Below the pieces are notes generated by a model that did not search any database, was not told the DNA's origin, and saw only the letters and a list, made by a program, of their open reading frames with translations. Source: Martinezella rhizogenes (GTDB lineage: Bacteria; Pseudomonadota; Alphaproteobacteria; Rhizobiales; Rhizobiaceae). From it: 64,000 bases of DNA. Where the stretch lies: the NCBI RefSeq assembly GCF_027460065.1, contig NZ_JAPYZZ010000014.1:85546-149545 (forward strand). The letters run 5' to 3'. Position numbers and translations under genes: made by a program. Shown in pieces: positions 18,441 through 27,189 of this stretch. The first letter of the stretch is position 1, and every line of letters begins with the position of its first letter.

Positions 18441-19826
18441 TTACGGAGACAGTTCTTCGAGAACCTTGCCTTTGGTCTCCACCGCAAACAGCATTGTCAC
18501 TACAGCACCAACGACCAGAATGGCGGCAAACGTCGCGAACACATACTGGATGCCCATAGAGGACATTACGAAGCCTACAAGCATGGGACCGGCGGAGGAG
18601 CCGAGACGCAGCCAGGCGCTGCCCGTTCCTGTGCCGATAGCCCGCAAGCGCGTCGGATAGATTTCAGCGGAGTAGAGGTATAGCGAGAAGGTCACCGTCT
18701 GGACGATGGCGTAGGCAAGACCAGCCAGGATCAGGACTTGCATCGGTGATGTTGCGCCAAGCCACGCGAGAATGACGAGAGGTACCGGAGCAAGAAGCAG
18801 CGCGCCCGTATACCACCGCTTGCGGCCCACTCGATCAATCAGCAATGCGCAGATGACGGCGGCCACAACGCCGGCCGCAGACGTCATGAAACCATACAGA
18901 ATGCTGGTTTCAAGCGGCAGATTGAAAGTCTGTCGATAGAGCGTCGGCAGCCACGTGATTGTTCCGTTCGCCACCATGTAGGCGCAGAACCACATCGCCC
19001 ATATTGATAGTGTGCGCTTCAAATAGATCCCCTCGAACAGTTCCTTCCAGTCGGAGCTGCGCTTGACGGGTGTCGCGACGATCCGTGGCTCGGGAAGCTC
19101 TTTTCCCGAGGTTCGAGCGCTTTCTTCCATACGTGTCACGATGGCGTTGGCCTCGTCATACCGGCCAGTTGCTGCCAGCCAGCGCGGAGATTCTTTCAGA
19201 AACCAGCGCAGCGGGATCATCAGGATCGCTGGCACAAGACCGACGACGAACATTGCTTTCCAGCCGTAGAGCGGAACCATGAAGTAGCCGATCAGACCGG
19301 CGCCAACGAGACCGAGCAGGAACATGACTTCATAGAGCAAGAAAAAGCGACCGCGGCCTTTCGAGCCGATCAACTCGTTGATGTAGGCACTGGCGACAGG
19401 CACTTCCCCGCCGGTGCCTATTCCCTGCACGAAGCGGAACGCCATCATCGTACCCGCACCCACGGCAAAGAGGCAGGCAACATCCATGCTGACGAACAGG
19501 AGAATGGTGAACAACAGGACTTTGAGCCGACCGATCTTTTCCGCGAGCCAGCCAAACAGAATGGCGCCGATGAGTTGCCCGAGATATCCCATCGACAGGA
19601 TCATGCCCGTTTGAGATGGGGTGAGCCCCCACTCGCGGACGAGAACGGGCATCGCGTAGGCTATGGCGATCACCGTATAACCGTCGAAGAACGTCGCTGC
19701 TCCAACGATGTTACGGGCCCAAAAGACTTCTCTTGTGATGGGAAGTCGCTCCAGTCGGGCGCTGATGTCGGCTTGCGGATCGGCGACAGCCGTCGCATCA
19801 GCCATCTGTGGTTGCATGATATTCAT
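18441..19826 (-). CDS. MFS transporter, sugar/organic-acid type
   Basis: A 461-residue 12-span major facilitator. The N-terminal half carries GWLAEKIGRLKVLL, the MFS loop 2-3 motif, then RFVQGIGTGGEVPVA. The middle has LKESPRWLAATGRYDEA, typical of the sugar-porter and aromatic-acid branches, and the C-terminal half repeats DRVGRKRWY. It follows the DHDPS-family lyase gene by about 160 bases on the same strand and ends beside a hairpin. It probably imports the substrate of that lyase pathway, perhaps a sugar acid (inference). Confidence 0.85.
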   Translation of the reverse strand: MNIMQPQMADATAVADPQADISARLERLPITREVFWARNIVGAATFFDGYTVIAIAYAMPVLVREWGLTPSQTGMILSMGYLGQLIGAILFGWLAEKIGRLKVLLFTILLFVSMDVACLFAVGAGTMMAFRFVQGIGTGGEVPVASAYINELIGSKGRGRFFLLYEVMFLLGLVGAGLIGYFMVPLYGWKAMFVVGLVPAILMIPLRWFLKESPRWLAATGRYDEANAIVTRMEESARTSGKELPEPRIVATPVKRSSDWKELFEGIYLKRTLSIWAMWFCAYMVANGTITWLPTLYRQTFNLPLETSILYGFMTSAAGVVAAVICALLIDRVGRKRWYTGALLLAPVPLVILAWLGATSPMQVLILAGLAYAIVQTVTFSLYLYSAEIYPTRLRAIGTGTGSAWLRLGSSAGPMLVGFVMSSMGIQYVFATFAAILVVGAVVTMLFAVETKGKVLEELSP

Positions 19827-19985
19827 GATCTCCTCCTCGACCCGTCGCCTTTCTCTCTCCCGGCTACGGATACGCTCCCTGCGTTGTGTTGCTACGATGT
19901 TTCGGCGTTCCTGTCAGAGATAAACTTGTTCAGGACGGCCCCTTTGGCTTGCCGCCCCGAGCGCTGGCACGGGGCGGCGAAAAGA

Positions 19986-20933
19986 TCATTCAGCGGCTAG
20001 CAACTGCTCGACGCGGCCAATGCCGGCTGCCTCGAAGGCAGCAAAGATTTCCTGCTCCGGCTTTTCGCCGAGGTTCTTCAAAGGCTCGCGAATCGTCGCA
20101 TGATCGAGAACCCCACGGTGCACGAGGCCGAGTTTCAGCGCGACAGTGCCTTCCATATGCGAGCCACGGTGATAGACCGCACGGGTCACCGGCAGCAATC
20201 GTTCGAAAATCTTGCGCGCTTGCGGATAGTCCTGCGCCTTGCCCGCCTTGATCAGGTCGATCAGAAGCTCGGGCGCGATGTTGCCATAGCCGACGAGCAG
20301 GCCGTCAACATCGAACATCGTTGGCAGAAGCCATTCGTCGTGGCAGCTGAGGACCTGCAGGTTCGGGTTGGCCTTCTTCAGTTCGGGGATTTCGACATAC
20401 CAGCGCTTCATATTGCGCACGCCGTTTTTCGTCGCAACGACACCGGGCTGGGTGGCGATTGCCAGTTGCGTGTCGAGGTCATAGGACGCCTTGGTTACAT
20501 CGGGATACTGGAACAGGATTTCCTGAAGGCCCGATTCTTCCCAGATCGCCTTGTAGCGATCCTGCGGAGCACCCTTCTGGAAACCGAAGCGAAGCCAGCC
20601 GTGGTTAGGATAAACGAGCGCGCCGGTGGCACCGGCAGCCTTGCACTTCTTCGCTTCTGCCGCGGCCACCCGCGTACCTTCCCCGGTAATACCGGCGATG
20701 ATGGGCAGCGAACTGCCAACAGCGTCAACATAAACGCGGATAAGTTCAAGGCGCTCGTCTTCAGTCAGGAACGTGCCCTCGCCGGCATGGCCGAGAATGA
20801 CGAGGCTCTTTACACCATCCATCGAGGCAAGCCACTTGGCGATTTTTGCATTGGCTGCGTAGTCGACCTCACCATCACGCGTGAAAGCGGTAACGGGTGC
20901 CGGGCTGAGGCCGCGAAGATCCATGGGTTGCAT
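19986..20933 (-). CDS. Dihydrodipicolinate synthase / N-acetylneuraminate lyase family protein
   Basis: A 315-residue class I aldolase-fold enzyme. The Schiff-base lysine lies in GVVATKNG, and the catalytic tyrosine is probably in LFQYPDVT. The usual GTTGE loop is GHAGEGTFLT, so both Thr of true DapA are absent, which argues against lysine biosynthesis and for a keto-sugar-acid lyase or dehydratase. The leader is preceded by a perfect LacI-type operator and a divergent LacI gene; an MFS transporter follows. The substrate is unknown. Confidence 0.85.
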   Translation of the reverse strand: MQPMDLRGLSPAPVTAFTRDGEVDYAANAKIAKWLASMDGVKSLVILGHAGEGTFLTEDERLELIRVYVDAVGSSLPIIAGITGEGTRVAAAEAKKCKAAGATGALVYPNHGWLRFGFQKGAPQDRYKAIWEESGLQEILFQYPDVTKASYDLDTQLAIATQPGVVATKNGVRNMKRWYVEIPELKKANPNLQVLSCHDEWLLPTMFDVDGLLVGYGNIAPELLIDLIKAGKAQDYPQARKIFERLLPVTRAVYHRGSHMEGTVALKLGLVHRGVLDHATIREPLKNLGEKPEQEIFAAFEAAGIGRVEQLLAAE

Positions 20934-20988
20934 CTGATTTCTCCTCCTTGTCAGCTGCTGTCCTTAATCGATCAGCAGACGGGATCGT

Positions 20989-21008
20989 TAACGGGAACGT
21001 TCCCGTTA
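20989..21008. promoter_or_regulatory. LacI-type operator, perfect 20-bp palindrome
   Basis: TAACGGGAACGTTCCCGTTA between the DHDPS-family gene and the divergent LacI gene. It is a perfect dyad with the central CG expected of LacI/GalR operators and should control both transcripts. Confidence 0.8.
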
Positions 21009-21097
21009 TCGATCTGATTTATTCTGGAGTCAACGGCATTTTTCGTGCAATGTATTTTGCATACGCCCGAAGAAAGAATCGGAATGGAAAAAAGACA

Positions 21098-22123
21098 ATG
21101 GAATCAAAAGAGCGTCCGCGACAATCGCGCGTAACTGTGCACAGTGTTGCCGCGGCAGCCGGCGTGTCGAAGTCAACTGTCTCGCGCATCCTCGATGAGC
21201 GACTGCCCCGATCCGATAGCGAAACAGCCGAACGTGTGCGCAAGATCGCAGCGGAACTCGGTTATGTGAAGGATGTTTCGGCTGCCAGCTTGCGGCGCGG
21301 TAGCACAATGACGATCGGCGTCATCGTTCCGCGGTTAACGGATACCGTCATGGCGATGCTGTATGAGGCAATTGTCAGAGCCTGCGCCCGGACCGGACGG
21401 TTTGCCATCGTTGCGACGACCGAGGATAAACCACAGGCGGATCGCCTGGCGGCGGAATCGCTTCTCAATCGAGGTGTCGATGGATTGATATTATCCACTG
21501 CGCGTGATGACGATAGTTTCCCCGGCGAACTGAGAGAACGGGGTGTCCCCTATGTGTTGGCGCTGAGAACGGATCATCACAGCCTGTCTGCCGTGGGCGA
21601 TGATCGGCTCGGTGGCTATCTCGCGACGCGTCATTTGCTGGATCTGGGACATGAGCGGATAGGCTTGATTGCGGGTCCAGGCTATGCATCCAGCGCGACC
21701 GGACGCGTCGACGGATACAAGCAGGCCCTTGAAGAGGCGTCAATTGAAATTGATCCTGACCTCATCATCCCGTCGACATTCAGTATCCAGTCCGGAGGAG
21801 AAGCAGTCGCGAAGCTCATGGCACTTGGCAATCGACCGAGTGCTATTTTTGCCGTCAACGACAATACGGCGATCGGTGCGCTCTCGGCATTGAACAAGAT
21901 GGGGTTCTCTGTGCCTGATGATGTCTCCCTCGTCGGCTACAACGATATCCCGATCGTCAGCCATCTCTCGACACCACTCACAACACTACGCGTTCCCTTT
22001 GATCAGATCGCGGCCAACGCGCTCGACTTGCTCACGCATACAACTGCCGTCCGCGAAAACCAAATTCTCGTGTCAGCCCCAACTTTGATCCCGCGCAAAT
22101 CGACAGCAAGGCTTCACATTTAG
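21098..22123 (+). CDS. LacI-family transcriptional regulator of the DHDPS-family/MFS genes
   Basis: A 341-residue LacI/GalR regulator. The helix-turn-helix is VTVHSVAAAAGVSKSTVSRIL (about residues 11-31), followed by the ligand-binding core (MTIGVIVPRLTDTVMAMLYEAIV). An upstream in-frame start at 20948 would run through the operator, so the ATG at 21098 is used. It is divergent from the DHDPS-family gene with a perfect operator between them, making a compact self-contained regulon with the lyase and MFS genes. Confidence 0.92.
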   Translation: MESKERPRQSRVTVHSVAAAAGVSKSTVSRILDERLPRSDSETAERVRKIAAELGYVKDVSAASLRRGSTMTIGVIVPRLTDTVMAMLYEAIVRACARTGRFAIVATTEDKPQADRLAAESLLNRGVDGLILSTARDDDSFPGELRERGVPYVLALRTDHHSLSAVGDDRLGGYLATRHLLDLGHERIGLIAGPGYASSATGRVDGYKQALEEASIEIDPDLIIPSTFSIQSGGEAVAKLMALGNRPSAIFAVNDNTAIGALSALNKMGFSVPDDVSLVGYNDIPIVSHLSTPLTTLRVPFDQIAANALDLLTHTTAVRENQILVSAPTLIPRKSTARLHI

Positions 22124-22409
22124 CTCTGGCAGACACGTTTTGCCTGGAAGGTCGAAAGGTTTGGCGACCGCTGAAGCAGGTCAGGGGAGCTGAGCAATAA
22201 TGATCGAGACAGAAACCGCTTGGCTTGCTGTGATTTCGACAGGTGCAGAGGCGACATGACGCCACCGCCAGCGCAATATCTTCTGCGCGGCGCAGGTGTC
22301 TCATATCCCAGTTGAAGCGCGCAGGCTAAAACCAGACATCCGGCGGCGCGGGCTCGGGGCGGATGCCGCCTTCGAGACCGCGCCGTCTGGCGCAGATCAG
22401 TCTTTGGTA

Positions 22410-22958
22410 TCAGGGTTTTGGATGAGGCAGCAGATCGTCCATGGGGCCGTTCCCTTTAGGGCCGCGCATCATATCCTCTTTAGACCCATGACGCGGCGGA
22501 CCACCTGCCGGTCCAAGAGCCTCGATGCTGCCATCCTGGCGAACGATATAGCTCGCGTGAAGGACACCGTTGTCGAAACGGCCCTGAATGCTGACAGCCT
22601 CATCAACGGTCACGACCTTGCCGTCGTCGCCCTCAGGACCAGTATCGATGAGCGCCCGGCCGCTGTCATCCTGAACGATGAACTTATTGCCGAAAATCTC
22701 GGCGACCTTGCCTTTCAGGGTTACAAGATTGCCTTCCTTGACGGTCGAAATGGCAACAGGCGTCATAGGCGCCATCTCAGGCGTCGGTCTCGTCAGCCTG
22801 ACCGCGCCGGCACCTGCCGCAGCCCCCACCACCAGCATGCCGACGGCTGCAAAGGTCAAGGCAGCGGTTTTGCGCCGATGTTTCCTGTGCGGCGGCACGT
22901 ATGCCTCGGAAGTGGCCTTCGATGCTGCGATATTGTTATTCTCTTCAGAGTGGGACAT
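22410..22958 (-). CDS. Membrane-anchored OB-fold-like protein of unknown function
   Basis: A 182-residue protein. A basic cytoplasmic stretch (HRKHRRK) precedes one membrane segment (about residues 33-53, AALTFAAVGMLVVGAAAGAGA). A periplasmic region follows that resembles a small OB-fold: NLVTLKGKVAEIFGNKFIVQDDSGRALIDTGPEG and later VTVDEAVSIQGRFDNG. The C-terminal tail is rich in Pro, Gly and charged residues. I recognise no precise family. It is divergent from a PhoP-like regulator, so it may be a target or partner of that two-component system. The ATG at 22958 is preferred over upstream codons of low quality. Confidence 0.65.
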   Translation of the reverse strand: MSHSEENNNIAASKATSEAYVPPHRKHRRKTAALTFAAVGMLVVGAAAGAGAVRLTRPTPEMAPMTPVAISTVKEGNLVTLKGKVAEIFGNKFIVQDDSGRALIDTGPEGDDGKVVTVDEAVSIQGRFDNGVLHASYIVRQDGSIEALGPAGGPPRHGSKEDMMRGPKGNGPMDDLLPHPKP

Positions 22959-23014
22959 GGCGATCTCCTGTTTGATTGACAGGAATGTTTTACCCACCGG
23001 GCACCACCAGCAGC

Positions 23015-23032
23015 CTGAACCTTCTGGTTCAG
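23015..23032. promoter_or_regulatory. Inverted repeat in the divergent promoter of the two-component genes
   Basis: CTGAACC-TTCT-GGTTCAG with perfect 7-base arms, between the small membrane protein gene and the response-regulator gene. It is a possible binding site for the regulator; a second dyad lies just downstream. Confidence 0.45.
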
Positions 23033-23039
23033 CTTGAGT

Positions 23040-23056
23040 TAAGCCTTCCGGGCTTA
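23040..23056. promoter_or_regulatory. Second inverted repeat upstream of the response regulator
   Basis: TAAGCC-TTCCG-GGCTTA with perfect 6-base arms, 37 bases before the response-regulator start. It could be an operator or a leader hairpin. Confidence 0.4.
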
Positions 23057-23092
23057 CTAGAAACTTGCCCACCCACACGAAACGGCAGAATC

Positions 23093-23755
23093 ATGCGCGT
23101 ACTTCTCGTCGAAGACGATACGGACCTTTCAAAGCGCATCGCAGCCAGCCTGCGCGCAGAGAGTTTTGTCGTCGATATCGCGCAGAACGGTGAAGACGCA
23201 GAACACAACGGGCTGACAGAACTTTACGATGTGGCCATTCTGGATCTCGGATTGCCGAAAATCGATGGCGTGTCAGTTCTCAAATCATGGCGCGCGGCAG
23301 AGCGAAACCTTCCCGTGCTCATTTTGACCGCACGTGATGGATGGCCGGACAAGGTGGCGAGTTTCAAAGCGGGAGCAGACGATTTCCTCACCAAGCCCTT
23401 CAAGGTCGAGGAACTCGTGCTGCGGCTGCGCGCGTTGGTTCGCCGCGCCACAGGCCATGCCGCCTCCACCGTTGTCTGTGGTTCGCTCGTCTTCGATGCA
23501 CAGCTTGGAACCTTCGAACAGGACGGCTTGCCTTTGAAGCTGACGGCGCTGGAGTGGCGGGTCCTCTCCTGCCTCATGCTGCGCAAGGAGGTGGTCGTCG
23601 ACCGCCGCGAACTCATCGAACGCGTCTATGATGGTGATGCGGAAGTGGATTCAAATTCCATTGAAGTGATCATTGCCCGGCTGCGCCGCAAGATCGGTGC
23701 GGAGCATATAGAGACCGTTCGTGGACGCGGTTACATGCTAAAGGCAGAGTCATGA
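23093..23755 (+). CDS. OmpR/PhoP-family response regulator
   Basis: A 220-residue response regulator: receiver domain (1-115) with acidic pocket VEDD, phospho-acceptor in VAILDLGLPKIDG, and switch residues LTARDG and LTKPF. The C-terminal winged helix ends in the typical VETVRGRGYMLK. The start at 23093 begins MRVLLVEDD, the canonical N terminus. It overlaps the kinase gene by four bases, so the pair is translationally coupled. Similarity in style to PhoP/FeuP of rhizobia is noted, but the regulon is unknown. Confidence 0.93.
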   Translation: MRVLLVEDDTDLSKRIAASLRAESFVVDIAQNGEDAEHNGLTELYDVAILDLGLPKIDGVSVLKSWRAAERNLPVLILTARDGWPDKVASFKAGADDFLTKPFKVEELVLRLRALVRRATGHAASTVVCGSLVFDAQLGTFEQDGLPLKLTALEWRVLSCLMLRKEVVVDRRELIERVYDGDAEVDSNSIEVIIARLRRKIGAEHIETVRGRGYMLKAES

Positions 23756-25110
23756 AGGGTTTTTCGGCCATTGCGGGTTCCTCAATAGCGCGCCGTCTTA
23801 CCGTTTTTTCCGTGGTTTTCGTCACCGCAACCGTGATCGTTGCCTCCATCATACTGTATCTCATCGTCGCCGGCGTGGTGCGCGAACAGATCGATCAACG
23901 TCTTGATACGCAGGTAGAAGGCGTGCACAGCGCCTTGTCCGATGGCGAAAACGGCAGCGTGACGCTCAATGCCGCACTTGACGGTCCGCCATTCGACAGG
24001 CGTGGCTCGGGCTGGTACTGGCAGATCAGCGGCGAGGGTGTGGCGATCGGCTCGCGCTCCCTTGCAGGCCAGACCATAACCAGTCCGCCCTCCCCGTTCG
24101 AATGGCGAAAAATGATGGGACCCGGCCCGCGGCCAAGCACGAGTGCCGAGTTTCATGGGGAGGAACTGTATGTTCGATCCATTCAAACAATGGTCGGAGC
24201 GCACCTTGTAGAAATCACAGCCACAGCGCCGCAATCCGCCCTTGTCGCGCCCGCCCGTAGAGCGCTTTTGTGGTTGATACCCGCGATGAGCTTGCTCGGC
24301 ACTAGCCTTGTAGGCGGCATTTTCCTGCAGGTCAGATACGGTCTGCGACCGCTTCGGCAACTCACCGCCGATATTTCCTCGATCTCGGCCGGAACACTGG
24401 ACACGTTGCCGGAGGCCGATGTGGGGGAACTGCGGCCGGCCTCTTATGAGATCAACCGTCTCGTTGAGCAAAATACCCAGCGGCTTGCAGAGACGCGCCT
24501 GCATTTCGCCAATCTCGCCCACGGTCTGAAAACCCCCGTGACAAGCCTTTATCTAGCTCTTAACGAAACCAACGATCCGGACCGCGAGATGCGTACGCTG
24601 GTGGACAGGATAGACCAGCGTATCCGCCACCATCTGGCAAGAGCCCGTAAGACAGCCGCAGGCGGCTTAACCGCAGCCATACCTGTCAAACCAGGGGTCG
24701 ACGATATCGTCGAGATCATGTCCCGTATTTACGCAGGCAGCGGGATTGCTGCAACACTCGATGTGGATCCCGAACTGCGGGTGCAGGTTTCGCCCGAGGA
24801 CCTGGAGGAAATCATTGGCAACATCATCGAAAATGCATTCAAATGGGCAAAAAGCACGGTGCACATTTCCGCCCGAAAGAGCGCACGCGATGTACTCGTC
24901 ACTGTCTCGGATGATGGACCAGGCATTGATGATAACCGCATTTCAGAGGCTTTCCAGCCGGGACGGCGAATGGATGAAAACGTTCCAGGCGACGGGTTTG
25001 GTCTGACCATAGTCAAGGAGCTTGTGGAACTTCATGGCGGCAGCATCAGATTGGGACGCGGCGACAACGGCGGACTGTTCTGTTCGCTGACCCTGCCGGC
25101 CGGCCTTTGA
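23752..25110 (+). CDS. PhoQ-like sensor histidine kinase
   Basis: A 452-residue membrane kinase. Two membrane segments (about 17-42 and 160-185) enclose a periplasmic sensor of about 120 residues that contains WYWQISG. HAMP-like and dimerisation regions follow, with the H-box FANLAHGLKTPVTSL and the ATPase boxes NIIENAFKWA, DDGPGI and GFGLTIVKELVELHGG. It is the partner of the overlapping response-regulator gene. The stimulus is unknown; PhoQ-type kinases often sense cations, pH or envelope peptides. Confidence 0.92.
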   Translation: MKGFSAIAGSSIARRLTVFSVVFVTATVIVASIILYLIVAGVVREQIDQRLDTQVEGVHSALSDGENGSVTLNAALDGPPFDRRGSGWYWQISGEGVAIGSRSLAGQTITSPPSPFEWRKMMGPGPRPSTSAEFHGEELYVRSIQTMVGAHLVEITATAPQSALVAPARRALLWLIPAMSLLGTSLVGGIFLQVRYGLRPLRQLTADISSISAGTLDTLPEADVGELRPASYEINRLVEQNTQRLAETRLHFANLAHGLKTPVTSLYLALNETNDPDREMRTLVDRIDQRIRHHLARARKTAAGGLTAAIPVKPGVDDIVEIMSRIYAGSGIAATLDVDPELRVQVSPEDLEEIIGNIIENAFKWAKSTVHISARKSARDVLVTVSDDGPGIDDNRISEAFQPGRRMDENVPGDGFGLTIVKELVELHGGSIRLGRGDNGGLFCSLTLPAGL

Positions 25111-25495
25111 GGAAATCTCACCTTCCCCTTTACTGACGTTGCCGCGCAGCGGCGGTCGCCACAAACTTCGCAGCTCCCTCGCCGGTAAAAAGGTCGGCGC
25201 GTTCGTGGTGCGGCAGGCAACCGTTGAGAAAGAGATAGGCGACCCCGGCCGTGGCCGAAGAACGATATCCCGCCATGCTGGACGCACCTGCGTATAACTT
25301 AAATCAAACTGCATCCGGTAAAGCGGGCGCGGTTCACTATGTCGTTCCTGTTCCCCTAACGCTCTTAAAAGGAAACGAACTAACGACCCGTGAGCTAGCT
25401 GTTGCACAATATAGATCGAACAGTTTTAGATTGTATTCGCAAAATTGAAGCGTCCTGTTTCTGCGAATTTGGAATGTCACGCTCCACAGGTCTGA
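25111..25495. other. Intergenic region, no gene recognised
   Basis: About 385 bases between the kinase gene and the transposase remnant. Short reading frames on both strands lack domains, start signals and codon bias. The stretch from about 25290 is more AT-rich than the flanks. It may contain the border of an old insertion, but no terminal repeat was identified. Confidence 0.4.
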
Positions 25496-25991
25496 ATGAT
25501 GCCAGGGAGATTGCAGATGGAACCGATTGCGATGAGCAAGCGTGATCTGCAGCGGATCGAGATTTTATCGAAGATGCTTGCGGGTCACATGACCATGGTG
25601 CCGGCGTCGCATGTGCTTGATCTTAGCACCCGGAAAATCCGTCGGTTGTTGAACAGGATGCAAGCTGGCGGTGCGGCATCGATCCGGCATAAGGCGATCG
25701 GCCGGCCATCCAACAACCGGATCAGTGACGGCGTTCGCGGTCACGCGGTAGCGTTGGTTTGTGAACGTTATGCGGACCTCGGCCCGACGCTTGCGGCCGA
25801 GAAACGCGCCGAGTGTGATGGACCGCATGTGTCTCGCGAGACCATCCGCGGCTGGGCGATGGATGCTGGCTTATGACTGTCGCGCAAGCAGCGCCTGACG
25901 TTTCATCAGCCGCTGCTGCGGCGCGAGGCCTATGGCGAGCTGGTGCAGTTCGACGGGTCGGACCATTACTGGTTTGAGGATCGCGGGCCAA
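25496..25991 (+). pseudogene. Truncated transposase, ISNCY-like, with in-frame stop
   Basis: N-terminal part of a transposase of the ISNCY type. A helix-turn-helix region (SHVLDLSTRKIRRLLNRM) is followed by the family phrase HKAIGRPSNNRISDGVRG and LGPTLAAEKRAE. A TGA at 25874-25876 stands where relatives carry Trp. The same frame then continues with the expected LSRKQRLTFHQPLLRRE and YGELVQFDGSDHYWFEDRGP before similarity ends abruptly at about 25991, before the rest of the catalytic domain. It is therefore both nonsense-mutated and 3'-deleted. Directly downstream is the regulatory region of the next LacI gene. Confidence 0.8.
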
Positions 25992-26046
25992 ATTTTAAAC
26001 AGACTATAAAACGGTGTTGACTTGTCCGGGTTTTTGGATTTCCTTG

Positions 26047-26058
26047 TAAACCGGTTTA
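26047..26058. promoter_or_regulatory. LacI-type half-operator pair, site 1
   Basis: TAAACCGGTTTA, a perfect 12-bp palindrome with central CG, 70 bases before the LacI start. It resembles the GTAAACGTTTAC-type operators of sugar LacI regulators. It is adjacent to a second, imperfect dyad. Confidence 0.6.
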
Positions 26059-26072
26059 GTAAATCGCTTTAC
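26059..26072. promoter_or_regulatory. LacI-type half-operator pair, site 2
   Basis: GTAAATCGCTTTAC, a dyad with perfect GTAAA/TTTAC arms and an imperfect centre, directly abutting site 1. It probably is part of the control region for the regulator and the ABC operon that follows on the same strand. Confidence 0.55.
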
Positions 26073-26128
26073 AAACCACATAGAGGCCGAAAAGGCCCGA
26101 ACTGAGCGGAACAGAAAGTGGGAATTCA

Positions 26129-27157
26129 ATGGCGCGTAACCATGCGACCAGTCTCAAAGATGTTGCCCAGGCGGCTGGTGTTTCCGTCGCGACCGTATCG
26201 CGTCTGTTGAACGGCACGCTGGAACTGCCCTCGGAAACGAAGACGCGGATCGAGACCGCCATTCGTGAGCTCAATTACGTTCCCAATCCCCACGCCAGGC
26301 GCTTAAGCCGGGGCCGCTCGGATACGATCGGTCTGGTTGTTCCAGATATTGGCAACCCGTTTTTCGGAATGCTTGTCGCGGCCGTGGAAGAGGAGGCCGA
26401 CAGGCGCCGCCTGGCCCTGTCACTGTTTGCGACGCTGAACCGTAAGGGTCGCGAATTGTCGTATCTGAGATTGCTCGCCCGCAATCACGTCGATGGTCTC
26501 GTCTTCATCACCAACCATCCCAATACCGATGAACTGGCGGAACTGATCAACACCACCGGCAAGGTCGTGGTCGTCGATGAAGACGTCCCCGGTGCGACCG
26601 TGCCGAAACTCTTCTGCGACAACGAACAGGGTGGCCGTCTGGCCGGTGAACATCTGGCGGAACACGGGCACAGCCGGGTTCTCTATGTCGGCGGACCGGA
26701 AGACATGGTCAGTACCGAACGCCGTTTTCGCGGGCTGACATCAGCACTTTCAGAACGGGTATCTGCGGCAGAGCTTTCCATTTCCCGATATTGCGGCGCC
26801 TATACGGTGGAATTCGGCCGGGCGGCGGCGCGCCGGTTTCTTAACGAAGGTCGGCCTGCGACGGCGGTGTTTGCGAGTTCGGATGAAATCGCCATCGGCT
26901 TCATCGAAGTGCTACGGTCTGAAGGCATACGCATCCCGCAGGATGTCTCGATGATCGGCTTCGATGATGTCGGACCGCTGCATCTGTTTGCCCCGCCGCT
27001 CACCGCCATTCGCCAGCCTGTCAGCGCAATCGGCCAGCGCGCCTTGTCGCTTCTGCTTGAAACAAAATGGGATCAGGACGCTCCGCTGCCATCGGAGGAA
27101 CTGCTGCCCGTCGAAATCGTCGTGCGTGAATCCGTTGCGCCGCCCGCGATCAAATAA
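26129..27157 (+). CDS. LacI-family transcriptional regulator of the sugar-type ABC operon
   Basis: A 342-residue LacI/GalR regulator. The helix-turn-helix is TSLKDVAQAAGVSVATVSRLLNG at residues 5-27, followed by the ligand core (TIGLVVPDIGNPFFGMLVAAVEEE). It is the first gene of a plus-strand array; the ABC binding-protein gene starts 32 bases downstream, so the regulator is probably cotranscribed and autoregulated. The effector is presumably the imported compound or its first metabolite. Confidence 0.93.
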   Translation: MARNHATSLKDVAQAAGVSVATVSRLLNGTLELPSETKTRIETAIRELNYVPNPHARRLSRGRSDTIGLVVPDIGNPFFGMLVAAVEEEADRRRLALSLFATLNRKGRELSYLRLLARNHVDGLVFITNHPNTDELAELINTTGKVVVVDEDVPGATVPKLFCDNEQGGRLAGEHLAEHGHSRVLYVGGPEDMVSTERRFRGLTSALSERVSAAELSISRYCGAYTVEFGRAAARRFLNEGRPATAVFASSDEIAIGFIEVLRSEGIRIPQDVSMIGFDDVGPLHLFAPPLTAIRQPVSAIGQRALSLLLETKWDQDAPLPSEELLPVEIVVRESVAPPAIK

Positions 27158-27189
27158 AAAGCAACGAAACCAACAGAGGAAGAACGATA

